Source: Arthrobacter sp. ISL-5 (GTDB lineage Bacteria > Actinomycetota > Actinomycetes > Actinomycetales > Micrococcaceae). Taken from it: a stretch of 64,000 nt of DNA. The notes under the pieces were generated by a model, which saw only the letters and a list, made by a program, of their open reading frames with translations, was not told the DNA's origin and did no database searches. The DNA lies in NCBI RefSeq assembly GCF_018613835.1, contig NZ_JAGGPM010000027.1, positions 27,156-91,155 on the forward strand, given 5' to 3'. How positions within the stretch are numbered: position 1 is the stretch's first letter; every line of letters begins with the position of its first letter. Of this stretch, positions 33,584-43,700 are shown piece after piece. The position numbers were made by a program, and so were the translations under genes.

Positions 33584-33743
33584 GAGGCCATGCTAGCGTC
33601 AGGCCCCTGCGCTCTCCACCGGTCCTGACGCACCGGTGCAGGAACGCGCCGGTGCAGCAGGCGATGCCCCGTTCGGGCAGCCCGGCCGTGTCAATTAGAC
33701 TGGGAACAGTGCCTGCCGGCCAACAGCCGGCGAGCCTGCCCTT

Positions 33744-33782
33744 GTCATTGGGTGACGTCATTGGATGACTTCATGCAATGAC
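33744..33782 (+). repeat. 13-bp tandem repeat in the pheS leader
   Basis: 'gtcattgggtgac' (33744), 'gtcattggatgac' (33757) and 'ttcatgcaatgac' (33770) are consecutive. The surrounding 283-base gap also holds TAGACT near 33697, a possible -10, and a GCCGGC-caaca-GCCGGC stem. No Phe-rich leader peptide was seen. Confidence 0.65.
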
Positions 33783-33866
33783 GTGCCAGTGACGGACGCG
33801 CCGCCGGGGAACCGGCACAGCAGCACCGGCCATTGGCATCATCCGACTCGTAGCTAAGAACAGTAG

Positions 33867-34928
<1,062 letters not shown>

Positions 34929-34930
34929 CA

Positions 34931-37474
34931 GTGCGTATTCCCCTTTCCTGGCTGCGCGAATTCGCGCAGGTACCGGCCGGAGCAACGGCCGAAGACGTCA
35001 TGGCGGAGCTCGTCAAGGTCGGCTTTGAAGAAGAAGCTGTCCACCGCCCCACGGACGGGCTGAAAGGTCCCGTCGTGGTGGGCCAGGTCCTGAGCCTGGT
35101 CAAGGAACCGCAGACCAACGGCAAGACCATCAACTGGTGCCAGGTCCGCGTTGTCCCCGAAGGCCAGGAGCAGACCCTGACCGGCAAGGGCATCGACCCC
35201 TCCGGCGTGCAGGGCATCATCTGCGGAGCCCACAACTTCGTGGAGGGCGACAAGGTGGTGGTCACGCTTCCGGGCGCCGTCCTGCCCGGCGACTTCCACA
35301 TCTCCGCACGCAAGACCTACGGACACCTGTCCGCGGGCATGATCGCCTCCGTCCGCGAACTGGGCATCGGCGAGGACCACGACGGCATCCTGGTGCTCTC
35401 CCGCATCGGGCTGGATCCGGAAATCGGCACCGACGCCATGGAGCTGCTGGGCCTCTACGACCAGGCCGCCGAGATCAACGTCACGCCGGACCGCGGCTAT
35501 GCCTTCTCGATCCGCGGCGTGGCCCGTGAATACGCCCACGCCACCGGCACGGCGTTCACTGACCCCGCATCCAAGGTCGCGGCTCCGGCTTCCCTTGCCG
35601 GCGGCTACGGCGTCAAGATCAACGACGACGCGCCCATCTACGGCAAGCCCGGCTGCGACCGGTTCGTCGCCCGCACCGTCCGGGGCGTCGACGCCACGCG
35701 GCCCACTCCGCCGTGGATGACTTCCAGGCTTCGGTTGGCCGGCATCCGCTCCATCTCGCTGCCCGTGGACATCTCGAACTACGTGATGCTGGAACTCGGC
35801 CAGCCGCTGCACTTCTATGACCAGGACAAGCTGTCCGGGGACATCGTGGTCCGGCGCGCCGTGGCGGGGGAGAAGCTCACCACGCTCGACGGCAAGGAGC
35901 GCGCGCTTGACCCTGAGGACCTGCTGATCACGGACGCCTCCGGCCCCATCGGCGTCGCAGGCGTCATGGGCGGCGCGTCCACCGAGGTCTCGGACGCCAC
36001 CTCCACCGTCCTGATCGAGGCAGCCCACTTCGAGGAAGTGTCGATTGCCCGCTCACGACGGCGCCACAAGCTGCCGTCGGAGGCCTCCAAGCGCTTCGAG
36101 CGCGGTGTGGACTGGCAGGTGGCCAACGTCGCCGCGCAGCGCGCCGTCGACCTGCTGGTCGACCTGGCCGGCGGGACGGCAGATGAGGCGGGTACCGACG
36201 TCGGAACCGCCCCCGACGCCGTCACGATCGACCTGCCGGCGGAATTCCCCGCCGCTCGCATCGGCCTTGACTTCACTGAAGAGCAGATCGTCACCTGCCT
36301 CGAGGACCTCGGTGCCGCAGTCGAAAAGAACGACGCCAGCTGGGCAGTCTCTGCCCCGAGCTGGCGGAACGACCTGGAAACCAAGGAGGACCTCTCCGAG
36401 GAAATTGCCCGCCTGGTGGGGTACGACAAGATCCCGGCGACCTTGCCCGTGGCACCTCCCGGCCGCGGCTTCACCCGCGTGCAGCAGCAGCGCCGCCGCC
36501 TGGTCCAGGCGCTGGCGGACGCCGGGCTGACCGAGGTCCTGGCCTACCCGTTCGTGTCGAAGGCTGCCAACGACACGTTCGGCGTGGCCGAGGCGGGGGC
36601 GCCCAGGAGTGCGGTCAAGCTCGCCAACCCGATCAGCGAGGAGCACGGCTACCTGCGCACCTCGGTGCTGCCGGGCCTCATCGAGGTGGCTAAGCGCAAC
36701 CACTCCCGCGGTTTCCGCGACCTGGCGCTCTTCGAAGCCGGCCTCGTGTTCCTGCCCGGCGACACCCTGGGCACGGAGTCCATTCCGCCGCTCGGCGCCA
36801 AGCCCTCCGACGAGGTGCTGGATGCACTGTACGACGGCGTTCCGGACCAGCCGCTGCACATCGCAGCCGTGCTGACCGGCCACGATTCGCCCGCCGCCGC
36901 GGGCCACACGCCCAGGGCGTGGGACTGGGCGGATGCCCTCGACATTGCCCGCCAGGCCGGCGACATCCTTGGCGTTGAGATTGTGGTGAGCCAGGGACAT
37001 CACCAGGTGTTCCACCCGGGCCGCGCCGCGCAGCTTTCACTGCGCAGCGGCGAGGTGGTGGGATACGCCGGTGAGCTGCATCCGAAACTCCTGGCCGCCC
37101 ACGACATGCCGGCGCGCTCCGTGGCGCTGGAGATCGACGCAGACGCACTCTTCGAGGCCGCGGCCGACGTCATTGTGGCCCGCCACATCTCCACCTTCCC
37201 GGTGGCCACCCAGGACGTGGCGCTCGTGGTGCCGCAGGAGATTCCTGCGGACGACGTGCTGGCCGCGCTGCGGGAGGGAGCCGGCGAGCTCCTGGAGGAC
37301 GTGGCCCTCTTCGACGTGTACGCGGGCAAGGGCATCGAAGAAGGCAAGAAGTCGTTGGCCTTCGGGCTCCGGTTCCGTGCCGCGGACCGGACGCTGACTG
37401 CCGACGAGGCCTCGGCCGCCCGGGAGAACGCCGTTGCCATGGCCGCCTCGCGGTTCGGCGCGGTACAGCGCTAG
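34931..37474 (+). CDS. pheT: Phenylalanine--tRNA ligase beta subunit
   Basis: PheT carries tRNA-binding and editing domains. The 847-residue protein begins 'VRIPLSWLREFAQVPAG'. The EMAP-like tRNA-binding domain is 'VVVGQVLSLVKEPQTNGKTI' onward (about residues 41-155), and the B3/B4 editing region includes 'CDRFVARTVRGVDATRPTPP' and 'RSISLPVDISNYVMLELGQP'. B5 is 'IDLPAEFPAARIGLDFTEEQ', and the C-terminal anticodon-binding fold 'STFPVATQDVALVVPQEIPA' closes the protein. GTG 34931 lies two bases after the pheS stop, so expression is coupled. All domains look complete. Confidence 0.96.
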   Translation: MRIPLSWLREFAQVPAGATAEDVMAELVKVGFEEEAVHRPTDGLKGPVVVGQVLSLVKEPQTNGKTINWCQVRVVPEGQEQTLTGKGIDPSGVQGIICGAHNFVEGDKVVVTLPGAVLPGDFHISARKTYGHLSAGMIASVRELGIGEDHDGILVLSRIGLDPEIGTDAMELLGLYDQAAEINVTPDRGYAFSIRGVAREYAHATGTAFTDPASKVAAPASLAGGYGVKINDDAPIYGKPGCDRFVARTVRGVDATRPTPPWMTSRLRLAGIRSISLPVDISNYVMLELGQPLHFYDQDKLSGDIVVRRAVAGEKLTTLDGKERALDPEDLLITDASGPIGVAGVMGGASTEVSDATSTVLIEAAHFEEVSIARSRRRHKLPSEASKRFERGVDWQVANVAAQRAVDLLVDLAGGTADEAGTDVGTAPDAVTIDLPAEFPAARIGLDFTEEQIVTCLEDLGAAVEKNDASWAVSAPSWRNDLETKEDLSEEIARLVGYDKIPATLPVAPPGRGFTRVQQQRRRLVQALADAGLTEVLAYPFVSKAANDTFGVAEAGAPRSAVKLANPISEEHGYLRTSVLPGLIEVAKRNHSRGFRDLALFEAGLVFLPGDTLGTESIPPLGAKPSDEVLDALYDGVPDQPLHIAAVLTGHDSPAAAGHTPRAWDWADALDIARQAGDILGVEIVVSQGHHQVFHPGRAAQLSLRSGEVVGYAGELHPKLLAAHDMPARSVALEIDADALFEAAADVIVARHISTFPVATQDVALVVPQEIPADDVLAALREGAGELLEDVALFDVYAGKGIEEGKKSLAFGLRFRAADRTLTADEASAARENAVAMAASRFGAVQR

Positions 37475-37496
37475 GCCGAGCACAACCGGCCCGGGA

Positions 37497-38162
37497 ATGG
37501 CCAGCTTGAGTAAACCACGGAAGACCACGCCAGCCGGCGTGGTCTTCCGTGCCTCTCCGGACGGTCCCGCAGACGAATCGCTGCTGGACCCGGCCGAGCT
37601 GGAGCGCGCAGGGGCCATGCTGCCGGCCGTGCGCACGTCATTCGTGTCGGGCCGGGCGGCTCAGCGGCAGTTCGCTGCCGAACTCCTCGGCATACCCGCA
37701 GGCGAGCTGCGCTGCGACTACAGCTGCCCGCGCTGCGGCACCGGCCCCGGCCTGTCCCACGGCCGGCCGGGATACGCACGGGCCGGTGTCCGGCTGCCGT
37801 TACTCCTCAGCCTGTCCCGGGCGGCAGGCTGGACACTTGTGGCAGCCGTCGTGTCGCCCGCGCCCGGACTCCGGCTCGGCGTGGACATCGAGGATCCGTC
37901 CGGAACGGGCTTCCCCGGGTTCGGGGACGTAGCGCTGACGGAAGCCGAGCGCCGGGCACTGCTCGGCCTTCCGGCCGCGGACCTGCCCTATGAACGCGCC
38001 CGCCTCTGGGCGCGGAAAGAGGCGTGGCTCAAGATGACCGGCGAAGGGCTGCTGGTTCCGCCCGGAACCGTGGACGTGCTGGGCCGTCCGGGCATTTCCG
38101 ACGCCGGCGCCGGGTCAACGGGATTGCCGTCCCGGCTGGTGGCAGCAGTGGCGCTCGGCTGA
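37497..38162 (+). CDS. 4'-phosphopantetheinyl transferase superfamily protein
   Basis: This 221-residue Sfp-type enzyme should load phosphopantetheine from CoA onto carrier proteins. Diagnostic motifs are 'LRLGVDIEDPSGTGFPGFGD' (magnesium Asp and Glu, about residues 122-141) and 'RARLWARKEAWLKMTGEGLL' (the W-x-x-K-E-A-x-x-K signature). A cysteine pair in 'CDYSCPRCGTGPGLSHGRPG' is unusual and could bind zinc. The neighbour 1.5 kb away on the other strand is an NRPS with one carrier domain, the obvious client. ATG 37497 starts 22 bases after pheT. The stop lies in a 15-16 bp tandem repeat with further TGA codons. Confidence 0.9.
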   Translation: MASLSKPRKTTPAGVVFRASPDGPADESLLDPAELERAGAMLPAVRTSFVSGRAAQRQFAAELLGIPAGELRCDYSCPRCGTGPGLSHGRPGYARAGVRLPLLLSLSRAAGWTLVAAVVSPAPGLRLGVDIEDPSGTGFPGFGDVALTEAERRALLGLPAADLPYERARLWARKEAWLKMTGEGLLVPPGTVDVLGRPGISDAGAGSTGLPSRLVAAVALG

Positions 38163-38206
38163 ACGGGCTCTCGGTTGAACGGCCGCCGGCTGAATGGGCC
38201 GCCGGG
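38160..38206 (+). repeat. 15-16 bp tandem repeat starting at the PPTase stop
   Basis: 'tgaacgggctctcggt' (38160), 'tgaacggccgccggc' (38176) and 'tgaatgggccgccggg' (38191) follow each other. The first TGA is the stop of the gene, and each later copy begins with another TGA. Confidence 0.85.
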
Positions 38207-38208
38207 CT

Positions 38209-39624
38209 TCAGGCCCCCGGCATGGCCGGAAGTGCCTCTTCGTACAGCCACGGGTGCAGCAGGGATTCCGAGTCCAGGCCGGTCACACGGTCGGCGGTCA
38301 AGATGAATTCGGCGGTGGACACGGAGCCGTGGCTCCTCGTCCGGGTCCATTCCTGGAGCAGCGCGAAGAATGCCATGTCCCCGCAGGCCACGCGGAGCGC
38401 GTGAAGCGCCAGCGCACCGCGCTTGTAGACCCTGTCATCGAACATGAGCCTGGGCCCGGGGTCTCCCACCAGCAGGTTCTGGGGGCTTGAGCGAAGCCGC
38501 CGCCAGGCGGCCGCGGCCCGGGCCTGCACCGTCATGATGCCGGCCTCCTCCGACCAGATCCATTCCGCATAGCAGGCAAATCCCTCGTGCAGCCAGATGT
38601 CACCCCAGGTGCTGACCGTCAGGGAGTTTCCGAACCACTGGTGGGACAATTCGTGCGCGATGAGGCGCTGGGACTCCCAATCGGAGCGGAGATGGTTGCG
38701 GCCCAGGATGGACAGCGACTGCGCCTCGAGCGGAATTTCCAGTTCGTCCTCCGTCACCACCACCGTGTACTCCTGAAACGGATAGGGGCCAAAACAACTG
38801 ACGAAGGTCCGCATCATGTCCGTCTGGCGGGTCAGCCCGGCCAGCGCAGAATGCGTGAGCGTTGCCGGGACGGCGGCGAACTGGGCCACGCCGCCGGACA
38901 CGGGCAGGGTCAGGAGCTCGTACCGCCCGATCTGAACCGTGGCCAGGTACGTCGCCATGGGCTCGGCCTGTTCATAGACCCAGGTCTGCCGGCTCGACCT
39001 GGTGGTGTGCTCCACGAGCAGGCCGTTGCACACGGCCCGGTACCCGGCGTCGGTGGTGACGGAAATGCGGTAGCTAGCCTTGTTCCGCGGGTGGTCGTTG
39101 CAGGGGAACCACGACGGCGCGCCGTTGGGCTGGCCCGCGACGAGCACGCCGTCGGTGAGTTCCTCCCAGCCCACTTCGCCCCACAGGCCCCTGCGGGGCG
39201 ACGGATTTCCGTCGTAGCGGATGTCAAGGGTGAATTCCGCTCCCGGTTCCAGGGCCTGCTCACAGTGCACCACGAGCTGCTCCGCCCGCTGGGTGAATCT
39301 GCGCACGCGGGAGCCGTTCAACTGGATTTTCAGGGCGCGGAGGCCGGTCATGTCGAGGACGACGGCGGACGTCCTGCGGGCGGCCACGGCGTGCAGCACC
39401 GCGCGGCCGTTCAGGCGGTTGCTGGCGAGTCTGTAGTCAAGGTCCAGTTCATAGCGCGCCACTCGGTAGGCATCCGTCCCGTGCCCCGGGACGTAGGGGT
39501 CGGTGCCGGCGGATCCGGGCACGGGCAGGACCGCCGCCGGACCGGGGGATTCTGCGGAACTCATAAAACGCGTTGCCTCACTCAGGGTGTCGTCGGGCCC
39601 GTCCGGGCATGCCGGGCTGGCCAT
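38209..39624 (-). CDS. M1 family zinc metallopeptidase
   Basis: This gluzincin aminopeptidase has 471 residues. The zinc site is complete: 'HELSHQWFGNSLTVSTWGDI' and 'WLHEGFACYAEW' give HEXXH-X18-E (about residues 323-345). The N-terminal beta domain ('YELDLDYRLASNRLNGRAVL') is typical, but the protein stops soon after the catalytic domain and lacks the large C-terminal domains of PepN. The usual exopeptidase motif GxMEN is replaced by 'IPLEAQSLSIL'. No signal peptide is evident. Its ATG overlaps the NRPS stop (TAATG), so it is translated with the NRPS. It could trim or degrade that enzyme's product. Confidence 0.9.
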   Translation of the reverse strand: MASPACPDGPDDTLSEATRFMSSAESPGPAAVLPVPGSAGTDPYVPGHGTDAYRVARYELDLDYRLASNRLNGRAVLHAVAARRTSAVVLDMTGLRALKIQLNGSRVRRFTQRAEQLVVHCEQALEPGAEFTLDIRYDGNPSPRRGLWGEVGWEELTDGVLVAGQPNGAPSWFPCNDHPRNKASYRISVTTDAGYRAVCNGLLVEHTTRSSRQTWVYEQAEPMATYLATVQIGRYELLTLPVSGGVAQFAAVPATLTHSALAGLTRQTDMMRTFVSCFGPYPFQEYTVVVTEDELEIPLEAQSLSILGRNHLRSDWESQRLIAHELSHQWFGNSLTVSTWGDIWLHEGFACYAEWIWSEEAGIMTVQARAAAAWRRLRSSPQNLLVGDPGPRLMFDDRVYKRGALALHALRVACGDMAFFALLQEWTRTRSHGSVSTAEFILTADRVTGLDSESLLHPWLYEEALPAMPGA

Positions 39625-42600
39625 TATTTCAGCCGGGGAGCCGGAACAGACGGCCCCGTCCAGGGGCTGACCGGGTTGCCCATCCAGTAGGTCCCTGCCG
39701 GAACGGTCTCGCCCCGCATCACCAGGGACGCCGGACCCACGGTCGCGCCCTTATCGATCCGTGCCTGCGGCAGGATGACTCCGTGCGGGCCCATCGTTGC
39801 CCCGTCTTCGAGGGTAACAGTGTCAATGCTCATGATCCGGTCGTGGAAGAGGTGGGTCTGGACCACGCACCCGCGGTTGACTGTTGAGCTGGCACCGAGG
39901 GTTACAAGGTCGGCCTCCGGCAGCCAATAGCTTTCGCACCACGTGCCGCGGCCGATCTTGGCGCCGAGGGCCCGCAGCCACCATACGAGGGCGGGCGTTC
40001 CGCTGGCAGACCTGGCGAACCAGGGCGCGCTGACCATTTCAATGAACGTGTCCACCACTTCATTGCGCCAGATGAACGAGCTCCACAACGGGTGCTCGCC
40101 GGTTTTGATCCTCCCCACCAGCAGCCATTTGGCCGCCACGGCGCTTCCGGCGGCCGCGCCTCCGGCGAGCAGGATAACCAGCCCGCCGAGTGCTGCCGCG
40201 GCACCGTAGTTGAACAGGGCTGCTAGCCAATCAAACATGACCATGACACCAAGGGCCAGGGCAACGGTCAGCATCACCGGGACGAAGCGGCACAGCTCCC
40301 AGAGGGTCCGGGCCACCTTGAGCCCGAACCGCGGCTGGAACGTCCGGGTGTCATCGGACGCAATCGCCGTCCGCCGAAGCCTGACCGGCGGGCTGCCTAG
40401 CCACGAGGTGCCGGATTTCGCCTTGCTGGGCGTTGCGGACAGCACTGCAACCAGGGAATTCTTCGGGACGTTTCGTCCGGCCGCGGTCATTCCCGAGTTG
40501 CCCAGGAAGGAACGCTTTCCGATCTTGGCCGGAGCGATCCGCATCCAGCCGCCGCCCAGTTCGTAGGAGGCCACCATCGTGTCATCGGCCAGGAAGGCGC
40601 CCTCACCTACCGTGGTCATCTTCGGCAGCAGGAGGACGGTGGAGACCTCGACATTCTTGCCGACCTTGGCCCCCAGCAGCCTCAGCCAGACCGGAGTGAA
40701 GAGGCTGGCGTAGATCGGAAACAGCAGGTCGCGTGCCATGTCCAGGACGCGTTCGGTGGCCCACACCTGCCAGCCGATGCGGCTCCGGACGCGGTAGTAG
40801 CCTTCCTTGAGGCCCATGCCCAGCAGGCGCGTGGTGCCCAGTATCAGCAGGACATTGACCAGGAACCACGTGAGGGAAGCCAGCGGCAGGGACGCCAGCA
40901 GCTGCGGCCACGCGCTGACGATGGATTCGCTTCCCCTGATGAACAGGAAGACCACGAGGGCAGCCGAAATCGCTGATGCGTAGGGAATCATGGCCAGGAC
41001 CGCGGAGGCGGCAGCGAAGGCTGCGAACCAGAGCCTGCCGATGAGCGAGCTGACGGGCTGGACGGCCGGCCAGTCCTGTTTGGCCTTGCCGCGCCGTTCA
41101 GCGGGGGAGCCGGCCACAACCTGCCCGGCCTTGACCTTGCCCAGGACGGCCGAGCCCGGCTCCACCTGGGCGCCGGCGCCGATGCTCGCTCCCGGCATCA
41201 GCGTGCTGCGGGCGCCGACGGTGGCCCCGGCCCCCACGTGCACGCGGCCGATATGCACGATGTCGCCGTCGATCCACCACCCGGACAGGTCCACCTCGGG
41301 CTCGATGTTGCTGCCGCTGCCCAGCGACAGGAACCCGGTGACGGGAGGCAGCGAGTGCAGGTGGACGTTGCTGCCGATCTTGGCCCCCAGCGCCCTTGCG
41401 TAGTAGGGCACCCACGGAGCGCTGGCCAGGCTGATGGCACTTGCGAGGTCCTGGATCTGCTCGGCCAGCCAGAGCCTCAGGTGCACCCTGCCGGAACGCG
41501 GATAGGTCCCGGGCACCACGCCCCGGAGCAGCACCCGCGCCGCGGCCACCGAGATGGCCATCCGGCCCGGCGGGCTCACAAAGACCAGCCAGGACACTGC
41601 AATCCACCACCAGGACAGCGTGGGTGCGGCGGCAAAGCCTCCAAACGCGGCCAGCAGGTTGTTGGCCGCCATCAGGTAGGTGAGCCAGCGCATGCCCACG
41701 AGTATGTGCAGCGGGATGCCCATGAGGGTCTGGAAGATCTGGGATTTCAGTGCCGTGGGCCGCACCGGCCGGTCCGGTGCCGGGCCCGCGGTGGCGCCTT
41801 CGGGCAGGGACTGCCGGGCGGCGTCAATCAGGGCGCCGACGCGCGGGGTGGCGTAGATGTCCGCGACCGTGATGGTGGGATAGCGCAGGCGGAGGGCGGA
41901 GACGAGCTGGGCTGCTGCCAGCGAGCCGCCGCCGTGGGCGAAGAAGTCTGCGTCGAGGTTTGCCACGTTGCTGCCAAGGACTGCCCTCCACTGGTCGACA
42001 ATCCATTGGGCGTCGTCCGGCAGGTTTAGGGGGGCGGCCGCGGCGTCCGCCGCTCCGGCCCCTTCGAGCGGCCACGGGAGGGCATGCCTGTCCACTTTTC
42101 CGCTGGTTTTCGTGGGCAGGCTTTCGACCACGGTCAGCATCGGGATCAGCGGTGCCGGCAGCGTGGCGAGAAGCTGCTCCCTGGCGGCCGCCAGATCCAG
42201 TTCGGCGTCCCCTGCCGGCGCCAGGTATCCCACGAGGACCTGGTTGCCGGCCGCCGTGGTGCGGACTGCGGCTGCGGCGCCCGCCACGCTCGGAAGTGAC
42301 TGCAGGGCGGCATCGATCTCGCCGAGTTCGATCCGGCGGCCGCCGAGCTTGACCTGTTCGTCGGCACGCCCCATGAAAATCAGGCCGGCCTGTTCGTACC
42401 GGACGAGGTCGCCGGAACGGTAGGCACGGCGCCAGCCCAGCGAGGGCATGGGGGCGTACTTTTCCGCGTCCTTCAGCGGGTCGAGGTAGCGGGCCAGGCC
42501 GACGCCGCCGATGATGAGTTCACCGATTTCCCCTTCGGCCACGGGAACGTCGTCGGAATCAACCACCGCGAGGTCCCAGCCGTCGAGGGGCAGGCCGATC

Positions 42601-43622
42601 CTGACCGGCCTGCTGCCGCCGAGGGGCGCCGCGCAGGAAACGACAGTCGCCTCGGTGGGGCCGTAGGTGTTCCAGACCTCACGGCCCTCCACGGCAAGGC
42701 GTTCGGCGAGTTCCGGCGGGCACGCTTCGCCGCCGAAAATCAGTAGCCGGACACTCTCAAGGGACTCGGCCGGCCACAAGGCCGCGAGCGTGGGGACGGT
42801 AGAGACAACGGTGATGCCGTGGCTGATGAGCCACGGCCCGAGGTCCATGCCCGTGCGGACCAGGGCGCGGGGAGCCGGCACGAGGCACGCGCCGTGGCGC
42901 CAGGCCAGCCACATCTCTTCACATGACGCATCGAACGCCACAGACAGGCCGGCGAGCACCCGGTCCTGCGGCCCCACGGGTTCATCCTGCAGGAAGATCC
43001 TGGCCTCGGCATCCACGAAGGCCGCCGCGGACCGGTGCGGCACGGCCACTCCCTTGGGCGTCCCCGTGGAACCGGACGTGAAGATGACCCACGCGTCGTC
43101 GTCGGGATGTGCGGTCCGCGGCCCGGGAAAGGGCCGCGGACGTTTCTTGTCGGTGACGATGTCTCCGTGGGCCCGCACGATCCCGGCTACCCCCGCCTCG
43201 CCGAACACCAGCTTGGCGCGCTCGTCGGGATCGTCGGCGTCGACGGGGACATACGCCGCACCGATCAGCAGGATGGCCAGGATGGAGATGTAGAGCTCGT
43301 TCGTGCCGGAGGGGATCCTGACGCCGATCCTGTCGCCCGCGCCGAGGCCGGCCAGGTGGAGGCGGCGGCCGGCCGTCCGTACCTCGGCCATGAGCTGGGC
43401 GTAGCTCAGGGAACGGTGGCCATCGTCCAGCGCCGACGCGTCCGGAAAACGGGCTGCGGAGTTGGACAGGATGTCGAGCAGCGTCCGCTCCGGCGGCGCC
43501 GCGGCGGCACCCGGCAGTTGGGGGGCGTGCACGACGGCGGGCGTCGCTTCGCCTGTCAGGGCGCCGATGGTGCCGGTTGTCTGCGGAAGCGGCTCATTCA
43601 CAGTTGGATTCTTTCCCGGCAA
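39624..43622 (-). CDS. Pls/PosA-type non-ribosomal peptide synthetase
   Basis: This 1332-residue single-module synthetase has an A domain (about 40-530), with 'VIFTSGSTGTPKGVAVPHRS', 'NTYGPTEATVVS', 'YRSGDLVRYEQAGLIFMGRA' and 'LPTKTSGKVDR'. A carrier domain with its Ser in 'DADFFAHGGGSLAAAQLVSA' follows (about 560-600). The last 700 residues hold several membrane helices and hexapeptide-repeat blocks ('VHVGAGATVGARSTLMPGAS'). This layout is that of epsilon-poly-lysine synthetase Pls and relatives, which join one amino acid into isopeptide polymers. No condensation or thioesterase domain exists. The pocket residues read by eye are D-A-E-S-I-G-T-V-V-K. The start is TTG 43622 or GTG 43601. Confidence 0.88.
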   Translation of the reverse strand: MPGKNPTVNEPLPQTTGTIGALTGEATPAVVHAPQLPGAAAAPPERTLLDILSNSAARFPDASALDDGHRSLSYAQLMAEVRTAGRRLHLAGLGAGDRIGVRIPSGTNELYISILAILLIGAAYVPVDADDPDERAKLVFGEAGVAGIVRAHGDIVTDKKRPRPFPGPRTAHPDDDAWVIFTSGSTGTPKGVAVPHRSAAAFVDAEARIFLQDEPVGPQDRVLAGLSVAFDASCEEMWLAWRHGACLVPAPRALVRTGMDLGPWLISHGITVVSTVPTLAALWPAESLESVRLLIFGGEACPPELAERLAVEGREVWNTYGPTEATVVSCAAPLGGSRPVRIGLPLDGWDLAVVDSDDVPVAEGEIGELIIGGVGLARYLDPLKDAEKYAPMPSLGWRRAYRSGDLVRYEQAGLIFMGRADEQVKLGGRRIELGEIDAALQSLPSVAGAAAAVRTTAAGNQVLVGYLAPAGDAELDLAAAREQLLATLPAPLIPMLTVVESLPTKTSGKVDRHALPWPLEGAGAADAAAAPLNLPDDAQWIVDQWRAVLGSNVANLDADFFAHGGGSLAAAQLVSALRLRYPTITVADIYATPRVGALIDAARQSLPEGATAGPAPDRPVRPTALKSQIFQTLMGIPLHILVGMRWLTYLMAANNLLAAFGGFAAAPTLSWWWIAVSWLVFVSPPGRMAISVAAARVLLRGVVPGTYPRSGRVHLRLWLAEQIQDLASAISLASAPWVPYYARALGAKIGSNVHLHSLPPVTGFLSLGSGSNIEPEVDLSGWWIDGDIVHIGRVHVGAGATVGARSTLMPGASIGAGAQVEPGSAVLGKVKAGQVVAGSPAERRGKAKQDWPAVQPVSSLIGRLWFAAFAAASAVLAMIPYASAISAALVVFLFIRGSESIVSAWPQLLASLPLASLTWFLVNVLLILGTTRLLGMGLKEGYYRVRSRIGWQVWATERVLDMARDLLFPIYASLFTPVWLRLLGAKVGKNVEVSTVLLLPKMTTVGEGAFLADDTMVASYELGGGWMRIAPAKIGKRSFLGNSGMTAAGRNVPKNSLVAVLSATPSKAKSGTSWLGSPPVRLRRTAIASDDTRTFQPRFGLKVARTLWELCRFVPVMLTVALALGVMVMFDWLAALFNYGAAAALGGLVILLAGGAAAGSAVAAKWLLVGRIKTGEHPLWSSFIWRNEVVDTFIEMVSAPWFARSASGTPALVWWLRALGAKIGRGTWCESYWLPEADLVTLGASSTVNRGCVVQTHLFHDRIMSIDTVTLEDGATMGPHGVILPQARIDKGATVGPASLVMRGETVPAGTYWMGNPVSPWTGPSVPAPRLK

Positions 43623-43700
43623 GATGAACGGAAGGTGTCGCGGTTTACCTGGTGTTAACCAGAGGCCTGTTAACCAGGCGCCGGCGCAGGGCCTGCCTGA

